DNA of 64,000 nucleotides from positions 81,365,150 through 81,429,149 of the forward strand of contig NC_079137.1 of assembly GCF_945859705.1 (NCBI RefSeq), read 5' to 3'. The notes under the pieces were generated by a model, which saw nothing but the letters and a program-made list of their open reading frames with translations, ran no database searches and had not been told where the DNA came from. Origin of the DNA: Episyrphus balteatus. Its lineage: Eukaryota; Arthropoda; Insecta; Diptera; Syrphidae. Position 1 is the stretch's first letter. Every line of letters begins with the position of its first letter. The position numbers were made by a program, and so were the translations under genes. Below, in pieces: positions 48,807 to 60,119 of the stretch.

Positions 48807-49620
48807 AAGAGTGGTTTAGGCCATTGCGACAGTTGCAACATTGCATCCATCTAGCTTAACCATTGTTACTGTCAGTTGGACATTTTTATTTGCCTCCATA
48901 AAAAAACAAGAAGCTAGAAAAGGAACCCTCTAGAGACGGTATAACGGTAACGGTAGCATATAGCCAGGGTCGAATTTGTTAGTTGATGGATAAACAAGCA
49001 CCAGCAACAGCAGCACAAAAATGAATTTCCCCACAGACGACGACGACGACGACACTGCCACAGAAAGGCATCCAGTTGGTTTAAACTGTTGGTTTTGGTA
49101 GAAAAATAAAAAAAAAACCTACACACACACAGGGTCAAATACGACACGAAAAAAAAAATTAAAAAAAAAAAACGAAACACTTTGAGATAATTGCATCTGT
49201 CAGATGCATTTACAGCTATAAATTTTCGACAATTTGTGTTGTTTGTCGTTGGTATTAAGTTTGTTGCAGTTGCAGTTGGACTGTGTTTTTTTTTTTTTAT
49301 TTGTGTAAGCTTGTATACAAATTTAAGATCATTACATTGTATAGACCAAGTTGGATTTTATTGTGAGGTTTAAGTCAAAAATTGTGTAATTTACGATGGC
49401 ATCTATGATGCAAAAAAAGGGATAACAAAGTATTGTATCATCGTTGGTTAGTTTTGGTGAAGTGAAGAAAATAATGTCTTAAAGCTTTTCAAAGCTGGAA
49501 CTTATCAGCAGTTTTTGATATCCTCGAAAAGTTCCTTCATAAATAGACCAGATTTTGGGAGTAGAGCCCTAGTAAAAATAGAAATTGAATTTTTAAACAA
49601 AAAAAAAAAAAACAAAATAA
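46350..49620. other. Unique DNA, less AT-biased from 46.8 to 49.2 kb
   Basis: No gene is recognised, although 46800-49200 has the highest sustained complexity in the window, with CG-containing and TGCATG-type words. It could include enhancer or untranslated exon sequence. Frames of up to 112 codons exist, but none shows a domain. Confidence 0.35.
48773..48806 (+). repeat. (GA)n microsatellite
   Basis: An uninterrupted GA tract of about 17 units. A GA tract can recruit GAGA-binding proteins in flies; this is only a possibility here. Confidence 0.95.
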
Positions 49621-49650
49621 ATCTTGACCGCCGCACCACAGCTGCACCTA

Positions 49651-50763
49651 CACTGAAAATAATAAATTTCGTAAAATTACGAAAATCGTTTCATACACTA
49701 CATTTTCGTTGGCCCAACGAAACTTTCGTTGGCTCAACGAAAATATGTAATTTTTCGTAATATGAAAACCTTCATCAATTAACGAAAACGCTTCATACAC
49801 TTTTTCTCCCTTTTTAGTGCCAAAAAGTCCAATTCAATGAAAAGATTCATCAATTAACGAAAAATTTCATACTCATTTTAAAGAATAAAAATAAGAATTT
49901 TATCCTTACTTTATTAAAGTTTTAATTAAGTAACGAAAAAATTCATTAACTTATGAAATTCAACATTAACTAACGAAAATCTTCATAAGCTTATGAAAAT
50001 TCTTCATATACTAATGAAATATTACATTGGCTTATGAAAAAATACATCAGTTAACGAAAAAAATCGTTGCCTTACAAAAAAAAAACGTAGGCTTGGGCGC
50101 ATTTCTGTTTTAATGATTAAAAATTGAATCTTGCTTTATATAGTTCACATTAGGTTTTTGTTTAAAAATCTATGTAAGTTGAGCTGAAAATAAAAAATAT
50201 TTGCGTTTTGACAAGGTGTCTCACGATAAGTCGGACTCATCAGTTGACTTAAGTGAGCTCAACCTTGTCGAAACGCCAATTTTCGGTTTGGACTGTAAAA
50301 TAATTATTTTAACAAGTCCAATAAAATAAATAAATACTATAATCTATTAAAAAAATAATAAATACAACGAAAAGTTTCGTTAGCTAACGAATATTTTTTC
50401 GTAATTTAATTAAAATATTCATAAAATTTACGAAAAAAATTCGTAAGCTAACGAAAGTTCTTTCATAAATTAATCAATGTATTTTATTGACTAACGAAAA
50501 ATATCACCGTGGTTAATTAAATTTTACGTAAATCGATGAAAAATTTCGTAAAGTAATGTAAAAATTCATTAACACTCGATCAAAAATTTTTATGAAAAAT
50601 TTCATTAAAATACTACAGTTTTCGTTGATTGATGAAGTTCTTCATTAACGTATGAAAGCCATTTCGTTGAGCCAATTAAATTTTTCATCGGCTGAAAATT
50701 AATTAAATTTTGGTTGGCTCAACGAATTTTTTCGTTGTATTTACGTAAGGATTTGGTTCAGTG
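49651..50763. mobile_element. TA-flanked element made of TTCGTTGGCTCAACGAAA-type repeats
   Basis: The left end CACTGAAAATAATAAA and the right end TTTGGTTCAGTG form short inverted repeats. TA flanks both ends (49649-49650 and 50764-50765), fitting Tc1/mariner insertion. The interior is packed with AACGAAAA / TTTTCGTT and CTTCATTAACTAACGAAA words in both orientations, leaving a ~280-bp unrelated centre (about 50075-50350). The insertion splits the GC-rich end of the host element at 49627. Confidence 0.7.
50190..50276. other. Perfect-stem hairpin with CTGATGAG in the loop
   Basis: GCGTTTTGACAAGGT and ACCTTGTCGAAACGC pair over 15 bp with a single G-T-type mismatch. The loop holds CTCATCAG, so the reverse strand reads CTGATGAGTCC. 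The words CTGATGAG and CGAAACGC also occur at 55464 in the hammerhead-like sequence, but here they are not in the order of a working ribozyme. Confidence 0.6.
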
Positions 50764-50867
50764 TACGCAGGAAAATTTCAGCGCACCACCGCCGCACCAT
50801 TTAATTTTTTATGAAAAATTCGCTGCACCATGATACATAATTTTGGATTATTGAAAAATAAAAAAAT

Positions 50868-50950
50868 GAGAAGGAGATTCGAACCCGAGTATCCAGAGAT
50901 CTTTCAATAAGAAGTTCAACAACTAAACCACTTGACCACCAAGTCATGTA
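50868..50950 (-). other. tRNA-like pol III promoter (SINE head or tRNA relic)
   Basis: On the reverse strand TGGTCAAGTGG (A box) is followed about 50 bases later by GGGTTCGAATC (B box). Both match tRNA internal promoter consensus closely. The acceptor and T stems do not pair well, so it is not a working tRNA. A tRNA-derived SINE or a relic is likely. Confidence 0.5.
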
Positions 50951-51149
50951 CAAACTGGAAATTTGTAATAAAAACTGGAAATAACTTTGAAAACGACTTA
51001 AACATCTGCATAAGTACGAGAATAGAATTTTTGATCATGTTGCAGGCGTGGTGCGGTACGGCGGTGGTGCACCAAATTTTTCATTCAAAATGAAATGGTG
51101 CGGACGTGGTGCATTTGATAATAACAGCTATCAAATTAACATTTTTCAG

Positions 51150-51335
51150 TGTCAAAAGTCGTCCAACAATTAAAATATCAATTTTGATATTTTATCATAT
51201 AATTTTGACATTTTTTAATTTTATGAGTGTATAATGAAAATTTCACTTTGACAATTAAAATATCATTTTGACATTTTTTTAAGTTTAAGTGGATAGTGAA
51301 AATTTCACTTTGACAATTAAAATATCAATGTTGAC
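51150..51335 (+). repeat. Short tandem repeat with TTTGACAATTAAAATATCA
   Basis: GTGAAAATTTCACTTTGACA and AATTAAAATATCA recur two to three times with a period of about 70 bp. The block sits within the host element at 49627-51947. Confidence 0.6.
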
Positions 51336-52038
51336 TAGATTTTACGATTTAGTTTATTATAATGAAACCTATTTCTTTCTTTTTCTTTTTTATTATTTTT
51401 ATTATTTTAAGTATTTTCTTTCTTTTTTCAAAACATTACTGAAAGTGAATATTCTTTACAAAATAGTGGTGATATTATTTTTTCTATTATAGGTGATATA
51501 ATTAGTTTGTTATTTTCTCCCAAACTATGTCAAGTAAAATCTTATTGCCGATCAAATTTTCTCAGTAAATCACACATTTTACTTCGAAAAAACACAAAGC
51601 GCCTTTAAATTAGTTTATACATTAAGAATTTTTTATTTAATATTTTTCAACAATTTGGAATGAGAAATTGATATGAAAAAATGATAATAAAATATCAAAA
51701 AAAATTTCCAAAATGTGACATTTAAATATCATCCTGATAATAAAAATATTGTTTTAACATTTTAAATATCATAAAACACATTTTATAGAGCATTTTTGAC
51801 TGATATTTAAAAAATGTTAATTTGATATTTAAAAAATGTTAAATTGATATTGGTTTTTTTTTCGGTGTGGTGCGGACGTGGTGCAGTGGTGGTGTGGCGT
51901 TTTAGAAATTTTTAATCATGGTGCGGACGTGGTGCAGCGGTGGTGCGGTGGAATTCCAATTTTACTCGAGATTTCCTCGAAAAGTTTCGTTTTAATAGAT
52001 TTTGAGATTTTGGGAGTGAAGGGGGTCAATTCCCGATC

Positions 52039-52454
52039 TGTGAAACTGTGAAGTGATAAAAATAATATCATTTCAATTTTCACAGCGTTTTTTTCACAGG
52101 CAACCCTTATGCGATTCTCAAACTCAATGTGAACTAAATGAAAAAAACTTTCATTTTTGAGAAAAATAGCTTATATGAACAAAAGTTTTGCTAATAAACA
52201 AATTCGAATTAGACTAGTAAGTAAGGCGGTTGCCTTTTACTCTACCGGTCTAGGTTCGAATCCGGATGTAGTTGAGATTGTTTATTTTTTTTAATTGTGT
52301 TTTTTATTTGTTTATTATTTTTCACAAGAATATTGGGTTGTGATAAATAATTTATCATGTGAAAAAATTTTGACATTTGTTTTATTTCTTTCACAAATCA
52401 AGAATCGAATTTATTATGAAAACTTGATAAAACTTATCACTTCACATTTTCACG
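52039..52454. mobile_element. Inverted-repeat element with tRNA-like insert
   Basis: The left end TGTGAAACTGTGAAGTGATAA and the right end TTATCACTTCACATTTTCACG are inverted with few mismatches. The interior contains a tRNA-like segment ending in GGTTCGAATCC. The target duplication could not be defined. Confidence 0.55.
52205..52268 (+). other. tRNA-like segment with B box GGTTCGAATCC
   Basis: GGTTCGAATCC near 52253 is an exact tRNA T-loop/B-box word. About 50 bases upstream AGACTAGTAAGTAAGG is a weak A box. Stem pairing is poor, so this is a relic or a SINE promoter, not a tRNA gene. Confidence 0.4.
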
Positions 52455-52560
52455 CATCTTTTACAAGAATCCTTTAGCCTATGATTTGAATCTTTTATAT
52501 AAAATTTCTTTCTAAAGCAAGTTTTATAGAAGTTTTATAAAAGCCAGAAATTGGGAGATA

Positions 52561-52716
52561 CACGGAGAAAAAATAAATCTGAGGATAACTTTACAAGTAC
52601 TTTTGGCAATATTTAATCATAATGCAGTTAAATCTACCAGATATCATTTAAATATACCAGAAATAAAGTAAAATTTACCAGAAATAAAGTTATCCCTTCG
52701 TTATTTTCTTTGTGTG
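52561..52716. mobile_element. Short TA-flanked MITE (TIR CACGGAGAAAAAATAA), copy 2
   Basis: The left end CACGGAGAAAAAATAA and the right end TTATTTTCTTTGTGTG are inverted. TA flanks both sides. The interior has CCAGAAATAAAGT twice and GTTATCCCTT, as in copy 1 at 45459. Partial ends of the same family appear near 56077 (ACGGAGAAAAAATGA) and 58382 (TTTCTCCGTGTAT). Confidence 0.75.
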
Positions 52717-52729
52717 TACCAATATTTCT

Positions 52730-54450
52730 AGAATTAAATAAATTGTTTTAAATTCTTAAAATTATTTCTGGCTTCAGTAACATGTCCCACTTCTGAAAAG
52801 AAGGGCAGTTTTAATCTTTAAAATTTCATATCTATCGGTATAAGAATAAACCTGTCATGTTTCCTTTGATTGATTTTTTTGGAATTATAATCCCAACATC
52901 ATTGAACACCTCTCCACCCAATTTCGTAGTCTTCTATCAATGTTTTCTAAGGATTCCTTTTTATTCGATGTGTTTTGTGTATCCAAATAATGATTTTATT
53001 CTATTATTTTTTTTTTCACGTGTCCTGCGCCCACATCCTTGATATGTGTATTGATAAGATTGTGTAGATGAACATCAGAAAACAAGAATAAAAGAAGAAA
53101 AAAATATAAACTTCAAATAAAAATACATCAAAAACAGATGTGATTTTTCTCTCCTCACGTCATTCTTGTTTGTTGTTGGATGAATTGTGTTATGTTTGTC
53201 CATGATCCTAGAGAGATCTATTATAGCAATTCAACAGGACAAGACACATACACGTAGTTAAGTAAATGTGTCACTACCAAAAATAGCATGAAAATCGCCT
53301 CTCTTTTTCTCTGTTCGAAACAGAAGAAGAACCAAGATTAAATCGAAGAAAAAAAAAAGAAGAAGATTAAACAAGGAACATGTCGATATTGAAAGTAAAT
53401 TGGATTACAATCAAAATAGTCATCTACACTTCTCAACAAGCTTGTCACTTCATCATTATTGTGGAATCCATTCCACCCAGTTAAAGCTTCAAAAATAATC
53501 TCTGACTCGATTCTAAAGGTCTGAGACACGATGATGAGGTCAGCTATAAAAATAAATCGTGTTTTCTGTATTTCATGTACACGAGCGCAACATGAGTATG
53601 AATGGATTTTCCTTTCACTTGATTGTATCGGAAAAGAAAATTTATATATGCAATTCAAACACATACATATACCCGCCCATTCACGGTTTTTAATAACAAC
53701 CCAGCTACCCTTTTAATTTGTTTCCCAAACACATAATAAGAACTTGCGTTAGCATCGGAATCAGGCAACAGTGTGTCGCCTCGAATAGTTTTAATGATAA
53801 CTCCTTTGCAAATTGCATTCTGCATATGGCTGCCAACTGATTAAAAAAAGGCATACAAAAAATGAATACTTACCTTAATTGTCAAACAATTCAGTAGGTA
53901 CCTAAAAATTGAAGCCTTTAAACTGAATATTTTATCCAAAAAGTTTTAAAAACATGTCATAGATTAAACAGATTTCATAATTCCAGTGATAATTTAAAAT
54001 AATGACATTTCAATAATTTTAATAAAATTTGCAACAAATTCACCTCATTTGGCAACCATCTTTTGAGTGCATATCGCTTTGTTGGCCTATTAATCATGTG
54101 TATGCACTACATGAATAAGGAAATAATTACCTAGTGCGCTAAAGTTAATAACACCGAGTCCCAATTCAATTCGCGATAACCCAGCTTAGCCCAATAATAA
54201 CAGTCTTTTTGATGGCAGAATTTTGTTCATTTTGTTGCGAATTGTGACTTGTAAGTTGACTTTGTATTCAAAGTCCATAATTATATATTAGTTTATGCTT
54301 ATACACATGAATTGGAGGGACTTTGTGGGTGGTAAAATGTAACAAAAGTTAACTGGAGGACATTATTATTTACTTATTCCTAGCAATTATATTATTCAGT
54401 TTGAATTTTATTGAAATAAAAAAAATCAATTGGGTGAATATTCCATTGCC
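52730..54450. other. Unique DNA
   Basis: No gene or transposon is recognised. The region is of mixed complexity, with 53150-53780 the most complex part. Confidence 0.35.
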
Positions 54451-54452
54451 TC

Positions 54453-55042
54453 TTTTTACTTGCTCTATAGGGCAAGTATTGGTTTCGTGTCGAAAAAAAA
54501 ATTTGAGGTTTTAATCAAAACCAACATTACGATGATGGAGAATTTCAAAAAAGTGGGTCTCGCAATTCCGTCCGTGCGTCTGTACGTCTGTGCGTCTGTG
54601 CGGTTGTGCGTCCATCTGTACACATTTCCACAGCCTAAACGGGTGGACGGATTTTCTTCAAATTTGGTACAGATGATTTTTATAGAATTCTGAAAGTTGG
54701 TTTTTTTTTTGTTTTTTTATATCTCGTTTAGAACGTATACCTCCCATACAAAAAAATACGATATTGCGAATTTCTCGAAAACGGCTCTAACGATTTTAAT
54801 TAAACTTTGTATACATAATATTTAAAGCAGTGGCAATAAAACTGCATTTTTATTTTTTCTCAAAAAAGTCAAATAACAAAAAAAAAATTTTTTTCATGCC
54901 CTAAATGTCGGCTCTTCCTCAATATCAATTTTTTTTTTTTTAATTTAGAGCCAGCTTTTAAAATCTACAAGTAGACTAACATAAAAGTGCTTTGAACTGC
55001 AAGAGCAAGTACGTGCGACCCCAGTCGTGCATTTTATTTTAA
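54453..55042 (+). mobile_element. mini-me/DINE-like element, copy 3 (short, near full length)
   Basis: Begins ACTTGCTCTATAGGGCAAGT, a 5' end shared with copy 1. It then has ACGATGATGGAGAATTTC, an interrupted (GTCY)n tract (TCCGTCCGTGCGTCTGTACG...), AGCCTAAACGGGTGGACGGA and TTCTTCAAATTTGGTA. It ends at GAGCAAGTACGTGCGACCCC. This ~590-bp copy gives the best view of both ends. No protein is encoded. Confidence 0.7.
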
Positions 55043-55463
55043 TTTAAGTTCTTTTTGAAGTAACATGATCTATTAATATAGTCTTTAGAAGTTCTCAAAA
55101 GAAGTAACTTTTTGAAGGATTCGACATGTTGTATGTCTTCGACAAAAGAACAAGATTATAAAATGTTCAGTCTGTTCATAAATGCTCTTATAAGGTCTAT
55201 AAGAAACCTTATTCAATCTGAGCGTTTTAAAAATTAGCTTCGATGAAGCTTCTTTAACTTTGAAGAAGTCTTACCTAAGCTTTCAAAATGGCATCCAAAA
55301 CAGTGTCAAAAAACTGCTATTATTTTGTTGTAGGAGGTAATTGGTTCGACGTTATACACCCGAAGTTTAATTGGTTACATTACTACCAATAAAATAAGTT
55401 TTTTTATAACCAGTTTTGAAGCTGTAATAAAATAAACGAAGAAAAAAATAACAAAAATAATAA

Positions 55464-55494
55464 CTGATGAGCCCACTGTCGTACCTGGGCGAAA
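55464..55494 (+). ncRNA. Hammerhead-ribozyme-like core
   Basis: CTGATGA (55464-55470) is followed by GCCCA, a 10-base loop, TGGGC and then GAAA (55491-55494), continuing CGC. This is the conserved catalytic core of hammerhead ribozymes with a perfect 5-bp stem II. A matching cleavage strand (GCGUH) to form stem III was not found close by on either side, so self-cleavage is unlikely as it stands. Such cores are known in Penelope-like and other retroelements; a relic is the likely reading. Confidence 0.45.
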
Positions 55495-55599
55495 CGCTTA
55501 ATAAATTTTTGGAGTTGAGGTCACTTGAACTTATATTGAATTGTAATAAAATTGTTTAATTTTGAGCTTACAAAATGTTGTATTTAACTAATTTCAAAA

Positions 55600-56215
55600 G
55601 TGGTTCTTATAAAATCAGTTATTTTTATTTTAAAGCTAGTTTTGAACTTAATGTCTTGGAAATAACCAGGAAATCGTAAAAAAAGTAAATTTTTCTTAAA
55701 AAAAATTAAAACCTAGGCTGCATATAAGAATTTGAAGCCAAAACTAAGGTTTTGAAAAAAAAAACAAAAAAAAGTATATAAAATAAGCAGAAATGATTTT
55801 TAGTTGGTTTTTGGACTGGCCTTACCCTGAAGTTAAAAAATAACCAATTTGTCAACAAAATAGGATATTTAATTACAAATTTCAAAAATGATTCATAAAT
55901 AAAAAAGGCAGGTTATTTTAAGGCTAGTTTTGAACTACATAGCTAAAAGTGGTAATAAATTAACCAGGAAATCGAAATAGTCAATTATTGGTAAAAACAA
56001 AACTTAATTTAAAACCTTGGTTGGGAAAAGGATATTTTAAAGCTAAATTCAAACCTATAGGTTTTGAAAATACGGAGAAAAAATGATTCAACATCAGCAG
56101 AAATGAGCTTTGGGTTGATTTAAGTATTTTTTTTATCGAACAATTACCTGCAGTTACAATATAACCAATTTGTAGCTATTTTATTATAGCGGTAAATTCA
56201 AGTAATATTTTTACA
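55600..56215 (+). repeat. Degenerate tandem repeat, ~290-320-bp period
   Basis: GCTAGTTTTGAAC occurs at 55635 and 55923. AACCAGGAAATCG, AAAACCT.GG, CAGAAATGA.TTT..GTTG and ATAACCAATTTGT recur in order in both units. A partial earlier unit includes AACCAGTTTTGAAGC near 55408. Identity is low to moderate. Confidence 0.6.
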
Positions 56216-56249
56216 GTGGTTATTTAGTTACTGAGTTTTTGCTTAAGTA

Positions 56250-57820
56250 GTGTATATTCCTTGATAGAGTCTTGTTCTTAGTTTTATTGAATAAAAAATA
56301 CAAATAAGCTTATTTAGACTTTTTTTTTTTTTTTAATTCATGAATTCCTGTGTTTCATTTCACTTGAAAATATGTATTTCTAACATTTGTTCAAGTTTAT
56401 AATGTTTAACTGTTTAAACTTGAACAAATAATTGTACTATCTCAATCGATAACATTTACACAGAAACCACTTAAGCGAACTTCTGTTGTTATTATCTTTC
56501 CATCAAAATCAATAAAATAATGCACACAATGTACACAGAACAGATACCTTCTCTGCTTCTTTGGAGCGTGAAAGCAATAAAATTGTTAATTGATCATTGT
56601 TTGATTGTTGTATCTACGTGAACTACAAGTAAATTGTATGTAGGAGGTTGTGTGTATATAGTTTCAATCTTATAACAATCAAAAACAAACATTCCCTTCT
56701 TCCTTTCAATGCCCTTTTGTCGCCATCAAAACCTTAACTATTAACTTTGTTCCTAAATTAAATGCAATTAACACTAATTACTCAGTGTGATTGCAGTAAT
56801 GATAGCAAAACCAATGACCAGAAAGAGAGAGAAAGAGAAATATCTCCTCATATAAATGTACTAATTGAAACAATAAACGTGTAGATATACAGAAAATACA
56901 GTACTTTTTATGTCGACTGATTGTTGTTTCATGTTCGATTACTGGAAACGAAGGTACTCGTCGTATCTCTCTCCTGGTTCTGGTTGTGATAAGATAGCTA
57001 CTTCAGTTGCCAAGCAAAACACCATAATGGAAGCTGAGAGCCAAAAACAACCCAGCACCAAAGTAGTAGAGTAGAGTTAGAGTATAGGGTTGCCATGTGA
57101 ACAGCACTTTAAGTTTTAACCGCAGGAAAGTTTCAACGTTTTGCACATCTCGCATCCTTACATACATATCGTCGGTCGTCGTCATCCTTATCATCATCAA
57201 AACCACCATTGCACCACATTGCATAGATACATATATAGAGTTTGAGGGGTGGGGGGGGGGGGGGTAAAATATACTTTTGGAGTGGCCTAGAAAAGTTTTT
57301 AATCCTGATGCTTTAAGGAACTAAATCCCATACTATTATACTTGCCTGCCTTTTTTTGAGTGGTTTTGAGAGGTTTTGAGATGTTGCTATGGCCCTGGTT
57401 TGTGTGTGTTTATGTTCGATGATTATGGGCAGATGCAGAAAAGTGATGATGGGTAGGGGCTTTGGGGCCGGACTTGTATAAATATTTAATTAGATTTTCT
57501 TTTGACATAGAAAATTGATTTTAACTTTTTCAACCATCAACTAGGTTTTCTTTGTTTTGTGTGATATAGTTAGAGGCAAGTTTTTTTTTCTTTTTAGGTA
57601 TACAGAGCAACATCAAGACTTAGAGAGTCTTACCGCATGGCTGGGCTATCGGTTCTTGGTAGATTAGTGTTCAATGGAAATTAATTTTCAAATTATATTT
57701 AGTTTCTCTTTATTTATTTTTTTTTTTGTTGTGTTAATGTTTAAGTTTTATAGAGAAAAAGACTTAGTGGTTTTCTTTTGCAAATAATAGGATTTGTCTA
57801 ATTTAACTTTTATATTATAT
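56250..57820. other. Unique DNA with a poly-G run
   Basis: A 14-G run lies at 57251-57264. The part at 56500-57480 is moderately complex. No gene is recognised. Confidence 0.4.
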
Positions 57821-58059
57821 TTTTTGTCATGATAACGTCTTATAAATCGATGAACCATTTCAGCATTTACGAAAAAGTGACGCCATAAATTTCAATTAAA
57901 AATTTAAAATAAACTATTGGAGATACAAAAATCTTTTATAGCTTATTTGAAAGATAATAACCTAAAGGTGAAGTATTTTGAAAAATTTAATCATTAAATA
58001 GGGTAAATAGGGGTAAAACAAAATTGCTAAAAAGTGGCTATTTTCTAATCGCGACGTTG

Positions 58060-58927
58060 CACAGTGGGTCACCTCCCATACAAAGTGTGGTCAAAAATAT
58101 AATCACCATTTTTTTTTTAATGAAACACCTGTATTATCATTTTATATGATTTATTATTGCAAAAAAATGCATTAAGTCAGTTTTTTTAAAATTTTGGTTA
58201 TTTTCAAGAAAATTTAAAAAAGGTAAAAAAGATTTTTTTTTGAAAATATAAAAAAAAATGGTTAATGCCGGAAATGGACCTGCCTGTCAGTCGAGCACTT
58301 TACCATTATCCTATAGTTCAGTCTTTTATAAAAATAATAGTGCCAAAAAGGAATTTTTTTAGTTTTACGTTGTAATTTTTTTTTCTCCGTGTATCGTCAT
58401 TTAAACTCGTATTACTCGAAAAGGGGAAAAAAGGGGAAAAACGGCGCTATTATTTCGAAAGGTAGGACGGTATTCTTCATTTGAGAACTTAAATTGTAGA
58501 GGGCACTCGAAGGCAAACCAACTAAATCTCTAATTTAATGAAAATTGAGCTAAATAAAAATGGTTAAAATTGCTTCGCTAACGAGCCCCATTACAATTAG
58601 CCTTAATGTTATTTAACAATATAATTTATGTTTTTAGAAAGTATTAACCTTCTCGTTTAATATCCATAACAATTTAATACTGTTCACAATTTTTAACACC
58701 CGCTATCACTATCGCAAGTTCACATTTTATAACTGCCGCGATTAAAAAACTGTACCTTTTTTTATATACCGACTTTGAATGGCTATTAAGAAATGAAAAA
58801 AAGGGTAACCGTCAAATTATTTTTGGTTTTGGCTCGATGGGAGATTGTAGAACGTTGTTTAATCATTGGATTTTAAAAAATTGACATTTACTTTTTTTAT
58901 TTTTGACCTATGGCGGGACCCACTGTG
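58060..58927. mobile_element. Transib-like element (TIR CACAGTGGGTC, TSD CGTTG)
   Basis: The left end CACAGTGGGTC and the right end GACCCACTGTG are perfect inverted copies. CGTTG is duplicated on both sides (58055-58059 and 58928-58932). A 5-bp duplication with a CACAGTG start is the Transib signature and equals the RSS heptamer cut by RAG. The interior lacks a transposase and holds a tRNA-like relic and a fragment of the CACGGAG-ended MITE. Confidence 0.75.
58262..58320 (-). other. tRNA-like relic inside the Transib-like element
   Basis: On the reverse strand GGTAAAGTGCTCGACTGACA resembles the D-arm and anticodon-arm portion of a tRNA, followed by GGCAGGTCC. A clear B box is absent. A relic is more likely than a gene. 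Confidence 0.3.
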
Positions 58928-59429
58928 CGTTGTAGAAAGTTGAATTTTTTTTGTCGATAGATAAATTTATTTTAAGGCTAACAAAGGTATTGAAAAAATT
59001 CTAGAAAATTTCAAAACCAAGTTGTAAATGGTTTTTTAAAACTAAATCATGTGGTAGACCTAAGGGGTCTCATACGGAGATTTTTTTTAAGTCTCTGCGT
59101 TTTGTAATATGAATTTTTGAAAAACACCTCCTTTTATAGAGGTATTTTTTGGTATTTTTTTAATTTTAGACATTTTTTTGGAGCGTTCAAAAAATCTCAA
59201 ACTTATAGGACATATAGGTTATTTGGTATTCTAAAATGGTTTTTAACCGAATAACGGGAAAAACAAGCTTTTTTTCCCAAGTTTTTTGATCGTTTTTAAC
59301 GGTAGGAAAGAATATATTTGTGGAAAATTTTAATTAATTTCGTATTAAAAATTTTGAGATAACGGTAAAATAAAGTTCTATTTTTCAACGCGTTCTTTCT
59401 TTTGATATGGAACACATAGAAAATTGATT

Positions 59430-59760
59430 TAACTTTTTTGATCATGCTGATGATAAAATCTTTCATTTAATAATATTACACATAAAATTTGTTTTAGGTT
59501 GTCATACAAAAAAAACTAATTTAATGGTGTAAGAAGATAAAAAAGATTGATTTTTTTGCTTTTTTTAATGAAAATTGATTGGGTTCAAAAAATTCTCGCT
59601 ATTTTTATCGATGTCGTAAAGACATGGTTGATATGAATATTTTGAGCTGAAATAATATGCTTTCGGATGGTTTAAAATTTATAGGTTGTGATATAAGAAA
59701 ATGGATTTAATGGTGCTAGAAGAAAAAAAGTTTGATTTTTCATGAAAAATTATTGTTTTC
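59430..59760 (+). repeat. Dispersed repeat, copy 2 (homologous to 9880-10200)
   Basis: Shares GATTGGGTTCAAAAAATTCT, AAGACATGGTTGAT and ATGGATTTAATGGTG with 9880-10200 in order. Like that copy, it contains an internal repeat of the ATGGATTTAATGGTG.TAGAAG block. Confidence 0.65.
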
Positions 59761-60072
59761 AGTAAATTGTTTTTATTCCATTCTTTAGAATGGTGTAATT
59801 TTTGTAAGCTTTTCTTATAAAAAAATAGATGTAATGAGAAAAGAATAACCATTTTTATCAAAAAAACAAAGCCGATATCCATGGATCAACACTGGGTTTT
59901 ATGGTTTTTCTCATAGTTTTTATAGCCAAAACATAAAAAAAAATATTGTACACTGTGGTGTATACGTACTTTTTTGAAAATTGTAATTTTCTTTGTTTTT
60001 AATTTATAGGAGAAGTATTTTTTGCGTGTGAAAACTATATTTAAGTCGAAAGTCACTTCTCTTGTATGTTTG

Positions 60073-60112
60073 TACTAGCTGACCCGGTAGACGTTGCCCC
60101 TTCCGGATATTA
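60073..60112 (+). other. CTAGCTGACCCGGTAGACGTTG box, possible repeat end
   Basis: ACTAGCTGACCCGGTAGACG resembles a string that recurs at the edges of many arthropod interspersed repeats. I recall the string but cannot name its family. No second copy lies in this window. Confidence 0.3.
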
Positions 60113-60119
60113 ATTTCCA

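Larger units (their letters stand above)
49627..51947. mobile_element. Host element with GCACCACCGCCGCACC ends, containing nested insertions
   Basis: The left side has CCGCCGCACCACAGCTGCACC, and after the nested MITE continues GCGCACCACCGCCGCACCAT and TTCGCTGCACCATGA. The right end at 51859-51947 has TCATGGTGCGGACGTGGTGC and CAGCGGTGGTGCGGTGG, the inverted counterpart. A similar word pair lies at 51047-51112. The inside holds a tRNA-like sequence and a TTTGACAATTAAAATATCA repeat. The exact ends are uncertain. Confidence 0.5.

Noticed and set aside
50190..50276. Second hammerhead ribozyme
   Set aside because: CTGATGAG and CGAAAC lie on opposite strands of the hairpin, and no GAAA follows the stem on the strand with CTGATGA.
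50868..50950. Functional tRNA gene
   Set aside because: A and B boxes are good, but the acceptor, T and anticodon stems fail to pair.
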